The notes under the pieces: generated by a model | Database searches by the model: none | What the model was told of the DNA's origin: nothing | Seen by the model: the letters and a program-made list of their open reading frames with translations, nothing else | Position numbers and translations under genes: made by a program | Shown here: one piece after another, positions 27,717 to 36,682 of the stretch | How the letters are laid out: each line of letters begins with the position of its first letter | How positions within the stretch are numbered: the first letter of the stretch is position 1 | From: JAVXGM01 sp036657395 | Lineage (GTDB): Bacteria; Bacillota; Clostridia; Peptostreptococcales; Anaerovoracaceae | Reading direction: 5' to 3' | Assembly (NCBI GenBank): GCA_036657395.1 | Contig: JAVXGM010000007.1 | Coordinates: forward strand, 40,290 to 104,289 | Length of the DNA: 64,000 nucleotides

Positions 27717-28274
27717 TTATACTTCTAAAATTTCTTTTTCTTTTTCAGCAACAAGTTTATCAACATCTTTTATCGCATTGTCGATGGACTTTTGCACATC
27801 TTCTCTGCCACCTTTCAAATCGTCCTCTGTAAGGTCCCCACCTTTTTCTTCTTTTTTAAGTTCGTCATTGGCATCTCTTCTTAAGTTTCTTACAGCTATT
27901 TTTGATTCCTCACCAATTTTCTTGATGGTTTTGGTCAGCTCTTTTCTTCGTTCTTCAGTAACCTGAGGTATGGTAAGTCTAATAATCTTACCATCGTTTG
28001 CTGGAGTGATTCCAATATCAGCAATACTCATTCCTTTTTCAATATCAGGAATTGACTTTGGGTCAAATGGTGCAATCATCAATGTCCTTGGATCAGGCAC
28101 TGAAATGTTCGCAAGATTTTTTAGAGGTGTTGGTGTTCCATAATAATCCACCATAACCTTATCTACTAAAGCCGCATTAGCTCTTCCTGCTCTTACAGTA
28201 TTCAGCTCGTCTTTTAACACCGATAAACTTTTCGCAATTTTCATTTCTAAAATTTCTTGTACATTAACTATCAT
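27717..28274 (-). CDS. frr: Ribosome recycling factor
   Basis: A 185-residue protein, the standard length, with LNTVRAGRANAALVDKV, YYGTPTPLKNLANISVPDPRTL and RREDV-type C-terminal helices (KGGREDVQKSIDNAIKDVD). It splits post-termination ribosomes together with EF-G. An AAGGAGGAGC site precedes the ATG. It follows pyrH by 18 nt. Confidence 0.98.
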   Translation of the reverse strand: MIVNVQEILEMKIAKSLSVLKDELNTVRAGRANAALVDKVMVDYYGTPTPLKNLANISVPDPRTLMIAPFDPKSIPDIEKGMSIADIGITPANDGKIIRLTIPQVTEERRKELTKTIKKIGEESKIAVRNLRRDANDELKKEEKGGDLTEDDLKGGREDVQKSIDNAIKDVDKLVAEKEKEILEV

Positions 28275-28292
28275 TTTGCTCCTCCTTAATTC

Positions 28293-28997
28293 TTATACAA
28301 TAATCGTGCCTATTTTTTCGCCACAAACGGCTTTCATTACATTTCCTTCTTCTGCTAAACCAAATACATGAATGTCAATTTTATTATCCATACATAAGGA
28401 TGCAGCTGTAGAATCCATAACCCCAAGTCCTTTTTCAAGTATCTCTTTGTGGGTCAGTTTATCATACTTAACTGCATCTGGATCAACTTCAGGATCTGCA
28501 GAGTAAACTGCATCCACTTTCTTTGCTAATAGAATAACTTCTGCATCGATTTCGGCTGCACGTAAGGCTGCTGTGGTATCTGTTGAAAAGAAAGGATTTC
28601 CTGTTCCTGCACCAAAAATCACTACCTTGCCGTGCTCCAAGTGGCTTATTGCTTTTCTTCGCACGTAAGGCTCTGCTACTTCTCTCATTTCAATTGCTGT
28701 TTGAACTCTAGTTGGTAGTCCTTCTGCTTCAAAAGCGTCTTGAAGGGCCATCCCATTCATTACTGTTGCCAACATGCCCATATAGTCTGCTGTGGCTCTG
28801 TCCATGCTTTTGCTCGTCCTGCCTCTCCAGAAGTTGCCACCACCTACGACTACGGCAATTTCTACACCCATCGCATGGACTTCTTTCACTTGAAGGGCTA
28901 CTTTCTTTAACATTTCTTCGTTAAGCCCGAATTTATCTGTCCCTGCAAGGGCCTCACCGCTAATTTTCAAAATGATTCTTTTGTACTTAGCTTTCAT
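28293..28997 (-). CDS. pyrH: UMP kinase
   Basis: A 234-residue amino-acid-kinase-fold protein with KRIILKISGEALAG, VVVGGGNFWRG, GTGNPFFSTDTTAALRA and DAVYSADPEVDPDA. It phosphorylates UMP to UDP and is a hexamer regulated by GTP and UTP. It is the first gene of this operon; the usual upstream rpsB-tsf pair is not next to it. It has its own promoter (29050-29058) and an AAGGAGAG ribosome site. Confidence 0.98.
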   Translation of the reverse strand: MKAKYKRIILKISGEALAGTDKFGLNEEMLKKVALQVKEVHAMGVEIAVVVGGGNFWRGRTSKSMDRATADYMGMLATVMNGMALQDAFEAEGLPTRVQTAIEMREVAEPYVRRKAISHLEHGKVVIFGAGTGNPFFSTDTTAALRAAEIDAEVILLAKKVDAVYSADPEVDPDAVKYDKLTHKEILEKGLGVMDSTAASLCMDNKIDIHVFGLAEEGNVMKAVCGEKIGTIIV

Positions 28998-29021
28998 ATG
29001 ACTCTCCTTATTTTACATTAT

Positions 29022-29047
29022 AAAAAGCACTATATACTAGTGCCTTT
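29022..29047 (-). terminator. Terminator-like hairpin just before pyrH
   Basis: AAAGGCACTA pairs with TAGTGCTTTT (one G-U) around a 5-nt loop, followed by TTATAA. The pyrH -10 box sits at 29050-29055, so transcription from it should begin near 29043, inside the 5' arm. The hairpin would then form only in read-through RNA from the upstream small gene. Confidence 0.6.
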
Positions 29048-29049
29048 TA

Positions 29050-29058
29050 ATTATAACA
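29050..29058 (-). promoter_or_regulatory. Extended -10 promoter of pyrH
   Basis: TGTTATAAT on the minus strand: a TGN extension followed by a perfect TATAAT (29050-29055). A TTGATG lies upstream at a long spacing of 20 bp, so the extended -10 probably carries most of the activity. Confidence 0.65.
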
Positions 29059-29113
29059 TAAATATGTTGTTACTTCATCAATTTTATCTTAACAAGAGCT
29101 GGATGGAAAAAGT

Positions 29114-29338
29114 TTATAAATTGGCTAAAAACTCTTTCACTTCTTCTGGCGAATCGCATATACACTCTCCTTCAGTAATATAATCAATAGCCATTTTCCA
29201 GGCAAAATAAGAGTATTCGCAAATCTCTAATTCTTTTAATGCTGCTATTACATCCCTATCATTAAACTTGCCACATAAATCAGAAACATACTTTTTACCC
29301 GACTTAATTCTTAACTCTTCAATCAATTCTTTTGCCAT
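29114..29338 (-). CDS. Small protein of unknown function (74 aa)
   Basis: I do not recognise this protein. It is acidic, mostly helical in appearance (KELIEELRIK..., PEEVKEFLANL), has three cysteines (one in DLCGKF, one in LEICEYS, one in ECICD, which contributes two, giving four in total) and no membrane segment. A good ribosome site (AAGGGGAG, 7 nt before ATG) and a downstream terminator support it as a real gene. It stands alone between the alcohol dehydrogenase remnant and pyrH. Confidence 0.6.
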   Translation of the reverse strand: MAKELIEELRIKSGKKYVSDLCGKFNDRDVIAALKELEICEYSYFAWKMAIDYITEGECICDSPEEVKEFLANL

Positions 29339-29458
29339 AATTAAACTCCCCTTAATGCTAAATAATTGTCATCATATATGATAATACAAATAGTTGCATT
29401 AAATGTCAAGGGATTTCAAGAAAAAAGTTACAATGTAAAGTTGGATTTTTCAACAGTC

Positions 29459-29890
29459 TTAGAAGTTCACATCTTCTCTAATTCCAAATTCTTTTAAAGT
29501 GTTTGGAATTCCTAAATAGTTGTTCATTTCTACGATTTTATCGCATAGCCATTCAACAGCCTCTTTTTTGTTTCCTGCAATGCCCACATATGCTTCTATA
29601 GCATGGGTAAGGGCATCCATACCTGTGTGTGCAACTAGTTGCTTAGGCATGGTCTCTGCCAATGCTGGATCAATTATTGCGATATCTGGAGTAATATTAA
29701 AGTCAGCTAAAGGATCCGGCTCAACCCCATCAAATATTTCTGTTTCTATGCCTGATTCTTTTAGATAGGAAATCGCCTTGTCTACAAATCCAAACCTTTT
29801 TATTGAGCCACCGCCCAATACTAACATGGCTTTCTTTCCTTGGATTGTTTTTAACTTTGATTTCGTTTTCTCAATAGGATTGTTATAATA
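29459..29890 (-). pseudogene. Remnant of an iron-containing alcohol dehydrogenase
   Basis: The open part encodes 122 residues, against about 385 for the family. KTIQGKKAMLVLGGGSIKRFGF and AISYLKESGIETEIFDGVEPDP match the N-terminal NAD-binding region. The next segment, FNITPDIAIIDPALAETMPKQLVAHTGMDALTHAIEAYV, matches the middle of the family, and the end, NYLGIPNTLKEFGI, matches a region near the C-terminus. So the start, the stretch between DGVEPDP and PDIAIIDP, and the region with the other metal-binding His residues are gone, yet the frame stays open across the joins. Homologous coding also continues upstream of the only ATG to a stop near 29890. It is most likely non-functional. Confidence 0.8.
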
Positions 29891-29948
29891 TTAACACACT
29901 TTTTCTATTTTTCACGTGTTTTTTTCTTCACAGAACAATATTTTTGTA

Positions 29949-30758
29949 CTATAAAAACACTTCTGGTTCGGCTCTTCTGGAAAAACCTAATTCCAACTCT
30001 TCTTTATGGTACAAGTACCCTTTATCATCGTAGTATTTTGCCTGTTTTGGACATTTTTTTATACAAGCGCCACATTTGATGCAGATACCAATAAATTTAC
30101 TTACATCTTCTAGATCAATAGATCCCATTGGACAAACTTTAGCACAAAGTTTACAGTCCACACAATCTTTATTTGTCTTTGGCTTTACTTTACGAATATC
30201 CACCGGATTGCCTTTTCTATCTCTAGGCTGGTAATATCCACGAATTGGATCCTCACCTTTTATCTTAACTGGTTTAGAAGAAAAATCTTCTTTTAATATC
30301 TTTTCCCCAATCTGATCTGCAAAAGCTTTCCCAATCTTAAAATCTTTAACATCAGGTCTGCCTTTTGCCAAAATCTTAGAAAAGGAATGTTCACCGATAA
30401 ATGCTCCTGCACCAATGGTATGAAACCCTTGAGTCTCTAAAATTTTCCCAAGCTCAATTAGACCATCATCGTAATTCCTATTACCGTAAAGAACAACGGG
30501 TACTGCTAGTGCACCACCGCCTTCCAAAGTGCTTAAATACTTAAGAAGTATATTGGGCACTCTTCCTGCGTACACCGGAACACCAAAAATAACTAAATCA
30601 TTTTTAGAAAAAATCTGAACCTGCTGCCTTTTCTCAGGCAGGGTAAAATCTATTGTCTCCACGCTGGTCTTTAAGATTTCTTCTAGGCGATTGGCTATAG
30701 TGCTTACCATAGCCTTGGTTGTTCCAGTTGGACTGAAATATGCTTCATAGATATTCAT
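29949..30758 (-). CDS. EFR1-type flavodoxin-ferredoxin fusion protein
   Basis: A 269-residue protein. Residues ~1-170 form a flavodoxin-like domain with the FMN phosphate loop SPTGTTKAM and GVPVYAGRVPN. The C-terminal part has two 4Fe-4S motifs, CVDCKLCAKVCP and CIKCGACIKKCP. Such proteins pass electrons between ferredoxin clusters and FMN in anaerobes; their partners are usually unknown. It has a promoter and a 13-bp dyad just before its ribosome site. It probably forms a single-gene unit. Confidence 0.88.
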   Translation of the reverse strand: MNIYEAYFSPTGTTKAMVSTIANRLEEILKTSVETIDFTLPEKRQQVQIFSKNDLVIFGVPVYAGRVPNILLKYLSTLEGGGALAVPVVLYGNRNYDDGLIELGKILETQGFHTIGAGAFIGEHSFSKILAKGRPDVKDFKIGKAFADQIGEKILKEDFSSKPVKIKGEDPIRGYYQPRDRKGNPVDIRKVKPKTNKDCVDCKLCAKVCPMGSIDLEDVSKFIGICIKCGACIKKCPKQAKYYDDKGYLYHKEELELGFSRRAEPEVFL

Positions 30759-30778
30759 TTTGCTTCCATCCTTATATG

Positions 30779-30820
30779 ATAAGCTTTGTAAAGGAGTTTT
30801 ACTTCACTTACAAAGCTTAT
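30779..30820 (-). repeat. Perfect 13-bp inverted repeat before the EFR1-type gene
   Basis: ATAAGCTTTGTAA (30779-30791) and its exact reverse complement (30808-30820) are separated by 16 nt. It lies in the 5' leader, about 20 bases before the start codon, and has no T-run on the minus strand. It could be a regulator operator or an RNA hairpin. The rest of 30759-30959 holds the promoter and the 3' flank of the TelA gene. Confidence 0.6.
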
Positions 30821-30877
30821 TTCTTGAAATAACGAATTTATTATTGAATGTCCTAATGCTACAATATACTTATAGGC

Positions 30878-30905
30878 ATTATAGGTAAAATTAACGTTTC
30901 AGCAA
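30878..30905 (-). promoter_or_regulatory. Promoter of the EFR1-type gene
   Basis: TTGCTG (30900-30905) and TATAAT (30878-30883) with a 16-bp spacer, upstream of the 13-bp inverted repeat. Confidence 0.6.
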
Positions 30906-30959
30906 ATTGTGTTACATCTGTCTTTTATAAAATACGTCTGGTCACTTCTCAGCAAGTTG

Positions 30960-32090
30960 TTATCTATTAATCTGAGCTAATTTTGTCTTTAGCTCAGTTT
31001 CCATTTTTGTCAATGCTTGTTCTGCAGCTTCACGACTCTGACGTCCTTCTTCCTGGATTTTCATCACTTCGTCAATTGTTGAAATCAGCAATCCATTGGT
31101 ATTTTCCAATGTTTCCACGTCTACAACGCCACGTTCCATTTGCTTTGCTGTTTCTATTGTTGCTGTCTTTAGCTTCTGTGCATTTTGGGTAAGCAACTCG
31201 TTGGTCATATCTGTCACTGCCTTTTGAGCCTTAGCTGCATTGTTAGAATGTTCAATCCCAAGGGCAATTACCATCTGGCTTTTCCATAGAGGAACAGTAT
31301 TAACAAGCATGGATTGTATTTTTTCCGACATTAACACATCATTATTTTGTATAAGTCTAATCTGAGGCGCAGTCTGTAAAGAGATGGTTCTTGTCAATTC
31401 AAGGTCATAAACCTTCTTTTCAAACCTGGCAATTAATGCTGCATAATCATTAGCATCATTCACATCTTCATCTAGCTTTGAAATTTCCGCTTTTCTCATC
31501 ATTTCAGGAAGTTCCACATTCTTCGCATTATTTAATTTTTGCTTTCCGGCAACGATATACATAGTAAGTTCTTTAAAATAGTTTTTATTAACCTCATACA
31601 TCTGATCTAACATTGCAGAATCTTTCATCAGTTGAACTTGATGGTTCTCTAAATTCTTACAAATATTTTCAATGTTTACTTCTGCCTTATCATATTTTGC
31701 CTTCATAAGTGCCATCTTGTTTGCCTTTTTTTTGAAAAACCCTAAAAATCCCTTTTCCTCTTCTTCTGCATCAAAGCCCTTCAACTCTCCAACAACACTA
31801 GTCAAGGTATCACTTACCTCTCCAAAGTCTTTGGTACGAACATTTTCCAAGGCTTGTTCTGAGAAATCAGCTATTTTCTTCTGTGTTCCTCCTGCATACT
31901 GTAAGATTTCCTGACTATCTTTTAAGTTGATTTTCCCTGCAAAGACTTCAACCTGTTCTTTTTCAGCATCCGTAAGAGGATACTTTTTATATTCTTCTTC
32001 CACAGTCATAGTAATCGCCTGAGTTTCTTCTTGTTCCGGCTCTAAAACTGGTGCTTTTCCTAAATCGAAATCATTATTAAAATCACTCAT
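30960..32090 (-). CDS. Toxic anion resistance protein TelA family
   Basis: A 376-residue, strongly helical cytoplasmic protein with an acidic N-terminus and the TelA pattern (LEPEQEE, FGEVSDTLTSVVGELKGF, EKGFLGFFKKKANKM, RLIQNNDVLMSEKIQSMLVNTVPLWKSQMVIALG written here in part). TelA was named from tellurite resistance, but its molecular role is unclear; envelope-stress functions are suspected. It overlaps the XpaC-like gene by 8 nt, and the two form the usual pair. Confidence 0.88.
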   Translation of the reverse strand: MSDFNNDFDLGKAPVLEPEQEETQAITMTVEEEYKKYPLTDAEKEQVEVFAGKINLKDSQEILQYAGGTQKKIADFSEQALENVRTKDFGEVSDTLTSVVGELKGFDAEEEEKGFLGFFKKKANKMALMKAKYDKAEVNIENICKNLENHQVQLMKDSAMLDQMYEVNKNYFKELTMYIVAGKQKLNNAKNVELPEMMRKAEISKLDEDVNDANDYAALIARFEKKVYDLELTRTISLQTAPQIRLIQNNDVLMSEKIQSMLVNTVPLWKSQMVIALGIEHSNNAAKAQKAVTDMTNELLTQNAQKLKTATIETAKQMERGVVDVETLENTNGLLISTIDEVMKIQEEGRQSREAAEQALTKMETELKTKLAQINR

Positions 32091-33321
32091 TTATTTCACC
32101 TCCATTAATATCCTTCCCTGCAAGTCCTTCTTGAGCAAACAATGTCTTTAATACTGCAATATCACTGGATACATCCATTGCTACTTCTTCGTACATACTA
32201 TCATAAAGTTTGGTGTAAGCCTCATTAATTACATCTAGAGTTTGGGCAATTTCACCTTTTGCTTTTTGCATATTTTCTCCTGGAACAGTCTCTTGATCTA
32301 GCTTTTTATACGCATTGACCAACTTTTCGGTAGTAGGCATATAGTAGCTCATAAATCTTCTAAGCTGGCCTATCTGGTCTGGGTTTTCCCTAACATAGCT
32401 AAAAATCTTTTCAATAACGTCTTCCATCTTGTAAAGCTTATTAGAAATTTCATGGTCCTCAATAGCTTCGTTAGCATCTCTAATGGTAGTTATATATGCC
32501 TCGCCCTCAGAAATAATCTGTTTTAATTCATCTGAAGTATGAACCGGCTGACTCTCTGCCCTTGCCTTAGCTTTAGCCTCAGCCTGAGCCTGAGCTTCTT
32601 TTGCACTGTCTTTAGCTAGCACATATTGATGATACGCTTGGTCTGTTGACATAAAGCATGTCTGTTGATCGTCAATATGTCCATGAGGAAACAATCCTTT
32701 TTGGATCATCTTCTCTAGGTCTTTACAAATATACTTTGTAGTTTTTCCAAGTTTTTTAGCCAGATCTTTGATAGCGCAAAATTCTGCCCCTTTCAATAAA
32801 TCAACATACTTGTTAAATCTATTGAGTAATCCATATTTCTTAGTTCCAATGATACCTAACACTAGCGCCCCAATAAATAGTGGGACTAACCCTGCGCCTA
32901 TTGCGCCAACAATACCCGAGGCTACATTTCCAACGTAGCTAACAGTTACGCTAAGGAGGGTCATTACAATGATCCCCACCCCTAGTACTCCGGCCAAGCC
33001 ATACCCTATAATCATAAAGACAATACTAGAAATCTTCCCTGGCAACTTCTTTTTTGATTGAACTGAAGTATTTGCCGTGGCACCACCTTTATACAAATTA
33101 AAATCTTCAAAGCCTTTTGTATTGGCTTGATTACTTCCTGTATTTTGTTGATCCTGATAAAGCTTGCCGTCCCATTTTTCATTACTGCCAGATCCGCTAA
33201 AGGCTCCGTCAATTTCTCGTTTAATATCTTCACTTAACCGATCGAAGTTCATTGAATTTATCGAATCATTGACTCGTCTTCCAATATTTCCTCCAAGATC
33301 CGTAAATCCCTTTAAATCCAT
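32083..33321 (-). CDS. XpaC-like membrane protein (5-bromo-4-chloroindolyl phosphate hydrolysis family)
   Basis: A 412-residue protein. Residues ~1-90 are polar, two hydrophobic helices follow (~95-165, ISSIVFMIIGYGLAGVLGVG and LVPLFIGALVLGIIG), then a cytoplasmic region with LLNRFNKYVDLLKGAEFCAIKDLA, a winged-helix-like part and a C-terminal coiled region. This matches XpaC, the regular partner of TelA. It starts 20 nt after the ileS stop with GAGGGGGCACT as ribosome site, and no terminator is visible between them. It may therefore be read from the ileS promoter. Confidence 0.82.
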   Translation of the reverse strand: MDLKGFTDLGGNIGRRVNDSINSMNFDRLSEDIKREIDGAFSGSGSNEKWDGKLYQDQQNTGSNQANTKGFEDFNLYKGGATANTSVQSKKKLPGKISSIVFMIIGYGLAGVLGVGIIVMTLLSVTVSYVGNVASGIVGAIGAGLVPLFIGALVLGIIGTKKYGLLNRFNKYVDLLKGAEFCAIKDLAKKLGKTTKYICKDLEKMIQKGLFPHGHIDDQQTCFMSTDQAYHQYVLAKDSAKEAQAQAEAKAKARAESQPVHTSDELKQIISEGEAYITTIRDANEAIEDHEISNKLYKMEDVIEKIFSYVRENPDQIGQLRRFMSYYMPTTEKLVNAYKKLDQETVPGENMQKAKGEIAQTLDVINEAYTKLYDSMYEEVAMDVSSDIAVLKTLFAQEGLAGKDINGGEINE

Positions 33322-33341
33322 AGTGCCCCCTCATTTATAAG

Positions 33342-36300
33342 TTAAATTTTTTCTACTTTAATCCCTGTTTTATGACCATTAAGGTCAAGTTCATCAAGCC
33401 CCTCATCTTCTTTTAATTCTACAGCTAGTGTCTCTCCCATAATGTAATCTTTATGCTTTGAAATTGCTTCGCCCACTTCTTTATCTGCGCAAACATAAAT
33501 TTTTATTTTGTCCATCATCTCAAAGTCATTTTGCTTTCTCAGCTGCTGTACTTTGGAAACAAGTTCTCTAGCCAAACCTTCGTCTGCAAGGTCAGCTGTT
33601 ATCGTAGTATCTAAAATAGTGAATACATTATCTTCCATGGCTACTGCAAATCCATCTTTGGCATTGATTTTCACCTCAACCATATCTTGTGTAACCTGAA
33701 ATTCTTCTCCATCAAGCAATAGTGTGGCTTTTTCATTTTTTTCAAGAGCTGAAACAAATATTGCTGGATCCGCTTTTGCAAGAGCACCTCCAAAAGCTTT
33801 AATCTTTCCACCTAGAATAGGACCTGCCACTTTAAAGTTTGGCTTCATACTGTAGTTCATATATTCCGAAAGATCCTTAGCAAAAACTACCTGCTTAATG
33901 TTTAATTCTTCCATGATAAGAGGGGTAAGGTCACTGATCAACTCCTCATATTTTCCATCCACTAAAATTTCATTTAGAGGCTGTCTTACCTTGATTCTTT
34001 CCTTTTCTCTAGTCCCACGGCCAAGGCCTACAAGATCTCTAACTAGATCCATCCTCTCCTCTACCCTAGCATCTAAAAGTTCTTCGTTTGCCTGAGGGAA
34101 ATAATCTGTGTGAACTGATTCTTTTCCTGTTAGATTAACATAAATCTCATCTGCAATAAATGGTGCAAATGGTGCAATCAACTTGGATACACCTACTAAA
34201 ATTTCATATGTTGTAGCATAAACTGCCTGTTTATCTTCTGTAAGAGTTTCTCCCCAAAATCGTCTTCTTGCTCTTCTAATATACCAATTTGATAAATCTT
34301 CTATTACAAACTCCTGAATCTTGCGCACAGATTTCATGTGGTCATATCGATCCATTTCTTCTGTAACTTCTTTAATCAATTTATTATATTTTGAAAGAAT
34401 CCAATGATCTAGTTCTGGTCTATTCTCGTAAGGAACATTTATCTGCTGTGGATCGATGTTATCCTGGTTGGAATAAAGTACAAAGAAATTATAAACGTTC
34501 TTCAGTGTACCAAAGAACTTGCTTACGATTTCAATGAGTCCCTCTTCATCAAACTTTGTCGGTGACCAAGCAGGTGACACGTGAAGTAGGTACCATCTAG
34601 TAGCATCCGCACCGTACTTGTCAAAGAGCTGCAATGGGTCTACAGTGTTCCCCTTACTCTTGCTCATCTTCTTACCTTCCTTGTCCAAAATCAAATCATT
34701 AACTAAGACATTTTTGTAAGGAGCCTTTCCTGTAATAAATGTGGAAATTGCCATAAGAGAATAGAACCATCCTCTAGTTTGGTCAATTCCCTCACAAATA
34801 AAGTCTGCTGGAAACATTTCCGCTTCAAATTTTTCCTTATTTTCAAACGGGTAATGTTGCTGAGCAAATGGCATAGATCCACTGTCAAACCAACAATCCA
34901 TTACTTCTGGAATCCTAGTCATAGTGCCACCACATTTGGAGCAAGTCAAATGAACATCATCCACATATGGTCTATGAAGCTCAATGTCTGAAGTAATATT
35001 TTCCTGGGCTTTTTCTATAAGTTCTTCCCTACTTCCTATACATTCTAAGTGGCCACATTCACATCGCCAAATTGGAATCGGTGTTCCCCAGTATCTGTTT
35101 CTGGAAATCGCCCAATCATTTACATTTTCAAGCCAATTGCCAAAGCGTTTTTCTCCTACAAAATCAGGAAACCAGTTTACACTATTGTTGTTAGCTACTA
35201 GCTCATCTTTAAGCTTAGTCATTTCAATGTACCAGCTTGGCTTTGCATAATATATTAGAGGTGTACCGCATCTCCAACAATGTGGATAATTATGGGCTAG
35301 CTTTTCTTTACTATAAATCTTATTTTCACCTGCAAGCCATTTTATAATATCGATTTCTAGACTCTCTTCCATAACAAATCTGCCTGCCCAAGGAGTCTTA
35401 GTATACTTACCTTCTTCATCTACAGGGTTAACTACAGGAAGGTTGTATCTACGGCCTGTCTGATAGTCGTCTTCACCAAAGGCTGGTGCAGTATGAACGA
35501 TTCCTGTACCATCTTCAATGGTAACATAGTCTGCACAAGTAACAAAGAATGCCTTTTTATCTACCTCAACAAAAGGCATAAGCTGTTCGTATTCTAGATA
35601 TTCCAGATCCTTACCCTTCATTTCATCTAAAACTTCATACTTTTCTGCCCCTAAAACTTTATCCGCTAAAACCTTTGCTATATAAAACACGTTTCCCTCT
35701 TGGTCGCCTGCAGTCATTTTCACCTTAAGATAATCTACCTTAGGGCCTACTGTCAATGATACATTGGAGGCTAGAGTCCATGGAGTAGTAGTCCATGCAA
35801 GAAAATATTCATCTGCATCTACTCTCTTAAACTTAGCCGTGATTGTGTTTACCTTTACTTCCTTATATCCTTGTGCTACTTCATGGGATGCAAGTCCAGT
35901 ACCACATCTTGGACAATATGGAAGGATCTTATGTCCTTCATAAATAAAGTCTTTCCTAAAAAATTCCTTTACAATCCACCATCCAGATTCAATAAAGTTA
36001 TTATCCAAAGTAATATACGGGTTATCTAAATCAATGATATACCCCATTCTTTTGGTCATCTCTCTCCAAAGGCCTTCATATGTGAAAACGGATTCTTTAC
36101 ATTTTTCATTAAATGCCTTGATTCCATACTCTTCAATATCCTGCTTGCCTGACATTCCAAGCTGTTTTTCTACTTCTATTTCCACGGGAAGTCCATGGGT
36201 GTCCCAACCAGCTTTTCGCTTTACTTCAAAGCCTTTCATTGTTTTATATCTACAAACAGAATCCTTTAGTGCTCTAGCAATTACATGATGTATTCCTGGC

Positions 36301-36455
36301 TTGCCATTTGCTGTTGGGGGTCCCTCATAAAAGATAAAGGCTGGTTGGCCTTCTCTTGTGGTCACACATTTGTGTAACAGATCCTCTTTTTCCCAATTGT
36401 CAGCTTGCTCTATCTGTAACTTCGCAATTGGTTTCTCTGATAAGTTTTTAAACAT
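33342..36455 (-). CDS. ileS: Isoleucyl-tRNA synthetase
   Basis: A 1037-residue class I synthetase of the long type with a C-terminal extension. The HIGH-type motif is in PPTANGKPGIHHVIARA, the zinc-binding pairs CPRCG and CSKCG are present, and KMSKSKGN marks the active-site loop. The editing domain CP1 lies between (~200-390, TTTPWTLASNV and GTGIVHTAPAFGEDD). A T-box leader upstream controls it in response to uncharged tRNA-Ile. The long bacterial-eukaryotic type is the form associated with mupirocin insensitivity, but I did not verify resistance determinants. Confidence 0.97.
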   Translation of the reverse strand: MFKNLSEKPIAKLQIEQADNWEKEDLLHKCVTTREGQPAFIFYEGPPTANGKPGIHHVIARALKDSVCRYKTMKGFEVKRKAGWDTHGLPVEIEVEKQLGMSGKQDIEEYGIKAFNEKCKESVFTYEGLWREMTKRMGYIIDLDNPYITLDNNFIESGWWIVKEFFRKDFIYEGHKILPYCPRCGTGLASHEVAQGYKEVKVNTITAKFKRVDADEYFLAWTTTPWTLASNVSLTVGPKVDYLKVKMTAGDQEGNVFYIAKVLADKVLGAEKYEVLDEMKGKDLEYLEYEQLMPFVEVDKKAFFVTCADYVTIEDGTGIVHTAPAFGEDDYQTGRRYNLPVVNPVDEEGKYTKTPWAGRFVMEESLEIDIIKWLAGENKIYSKEKLAHNYPHCWRCGTPLIYYAKPSWYIEMTKLKDELVANNNSVNWFPDFVGEKRFGNWLENVNDWAISRNRYWGTPIPIWRCECGHLECIGSREELIEKAQENITSDIELHRPYVDDVHLTCSKCGGTMTRIPEVMDCWFDSGSMPFAQQHYPFENKEKFEAEMFPADFICEGIDQTRGWFYSLMAISTFITGKAPYKNVLVNDLILDKEGKKMSKSKGNTVDPLQLFDKYGADATRWYLLHVSPAWSPTKFDEEGLIEIVSKFFGTLKNVYNFFVLYSNQDNIDPQQINVPYENRPELDHWILSKYNKLIKEVTEEMDRYDHMKSVRKIQEFVIEDLSNWYIRRARRRFWGETLTEDKQAVYATTYEILVGVSKLIAPFAPFIADEIYVNLTGKESVHTDYFPQANEELLDARVEERMDLVRDLVGLGRGTREKERIKVRQPLNEILVDGKYEELISDLTPLIMEELNIKQVVFAKDLSEYMNYSMKPNFKVAGPILGGKIKAFGGALAKADPAIFVSALEKNEKATLLLDGEEFQVTQDMVEVKINAKDGFAVAMEDNVFTILDTTITADLADEGLARELVSKVQQLRKQNDFEMMDKIKIYVCADKEVGEAISKHKDYIMGETLAVELKEDEGLDELDLNGHKTGIKVEKI

Positions 36456-36472
36456 AATTTTTCCTTCCTATT

Positions 36473-36680
36473 AAAAAATCCCTAAGACGCAATTAATAAA
36501 TTGCGAATTAGGGACGATTGTATCAACCGCGGTACCACCCTAGTTGCAGTTTCCTGCCGCTTCATTGGTAAAAGGCTCCAAAGTGATTTTCGCAAACTGT
36601 CTCACCGACGATTTCTCACCATTAATCGTCTCTCTGTAAGGATTTTACACAGGGCTACTGTCTTCATCAAACACCTTTTT
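36473..36680 (-). promoter_or_regulatory. T-box leader of ileS
   Basis: The conserved T-box AACTAGGGTGGTACCGCGG lies at 36527-36545. Upstream is a long stem I region with AGAGAG and, at 36585-36587, an ATC in GAAAATCACTTTGG, consistent with an isoleucine specifier codon. Downstream, the arms CCCTAATTCGCAATT and AATTGCGTCTTAGGG form a terminator followed by ATTTTTT (36473-36513). Uncharged tRNA-Ile should stabilise the antiterminator. Confidence 0.93.
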
Positions 36681-36682
36681 TT

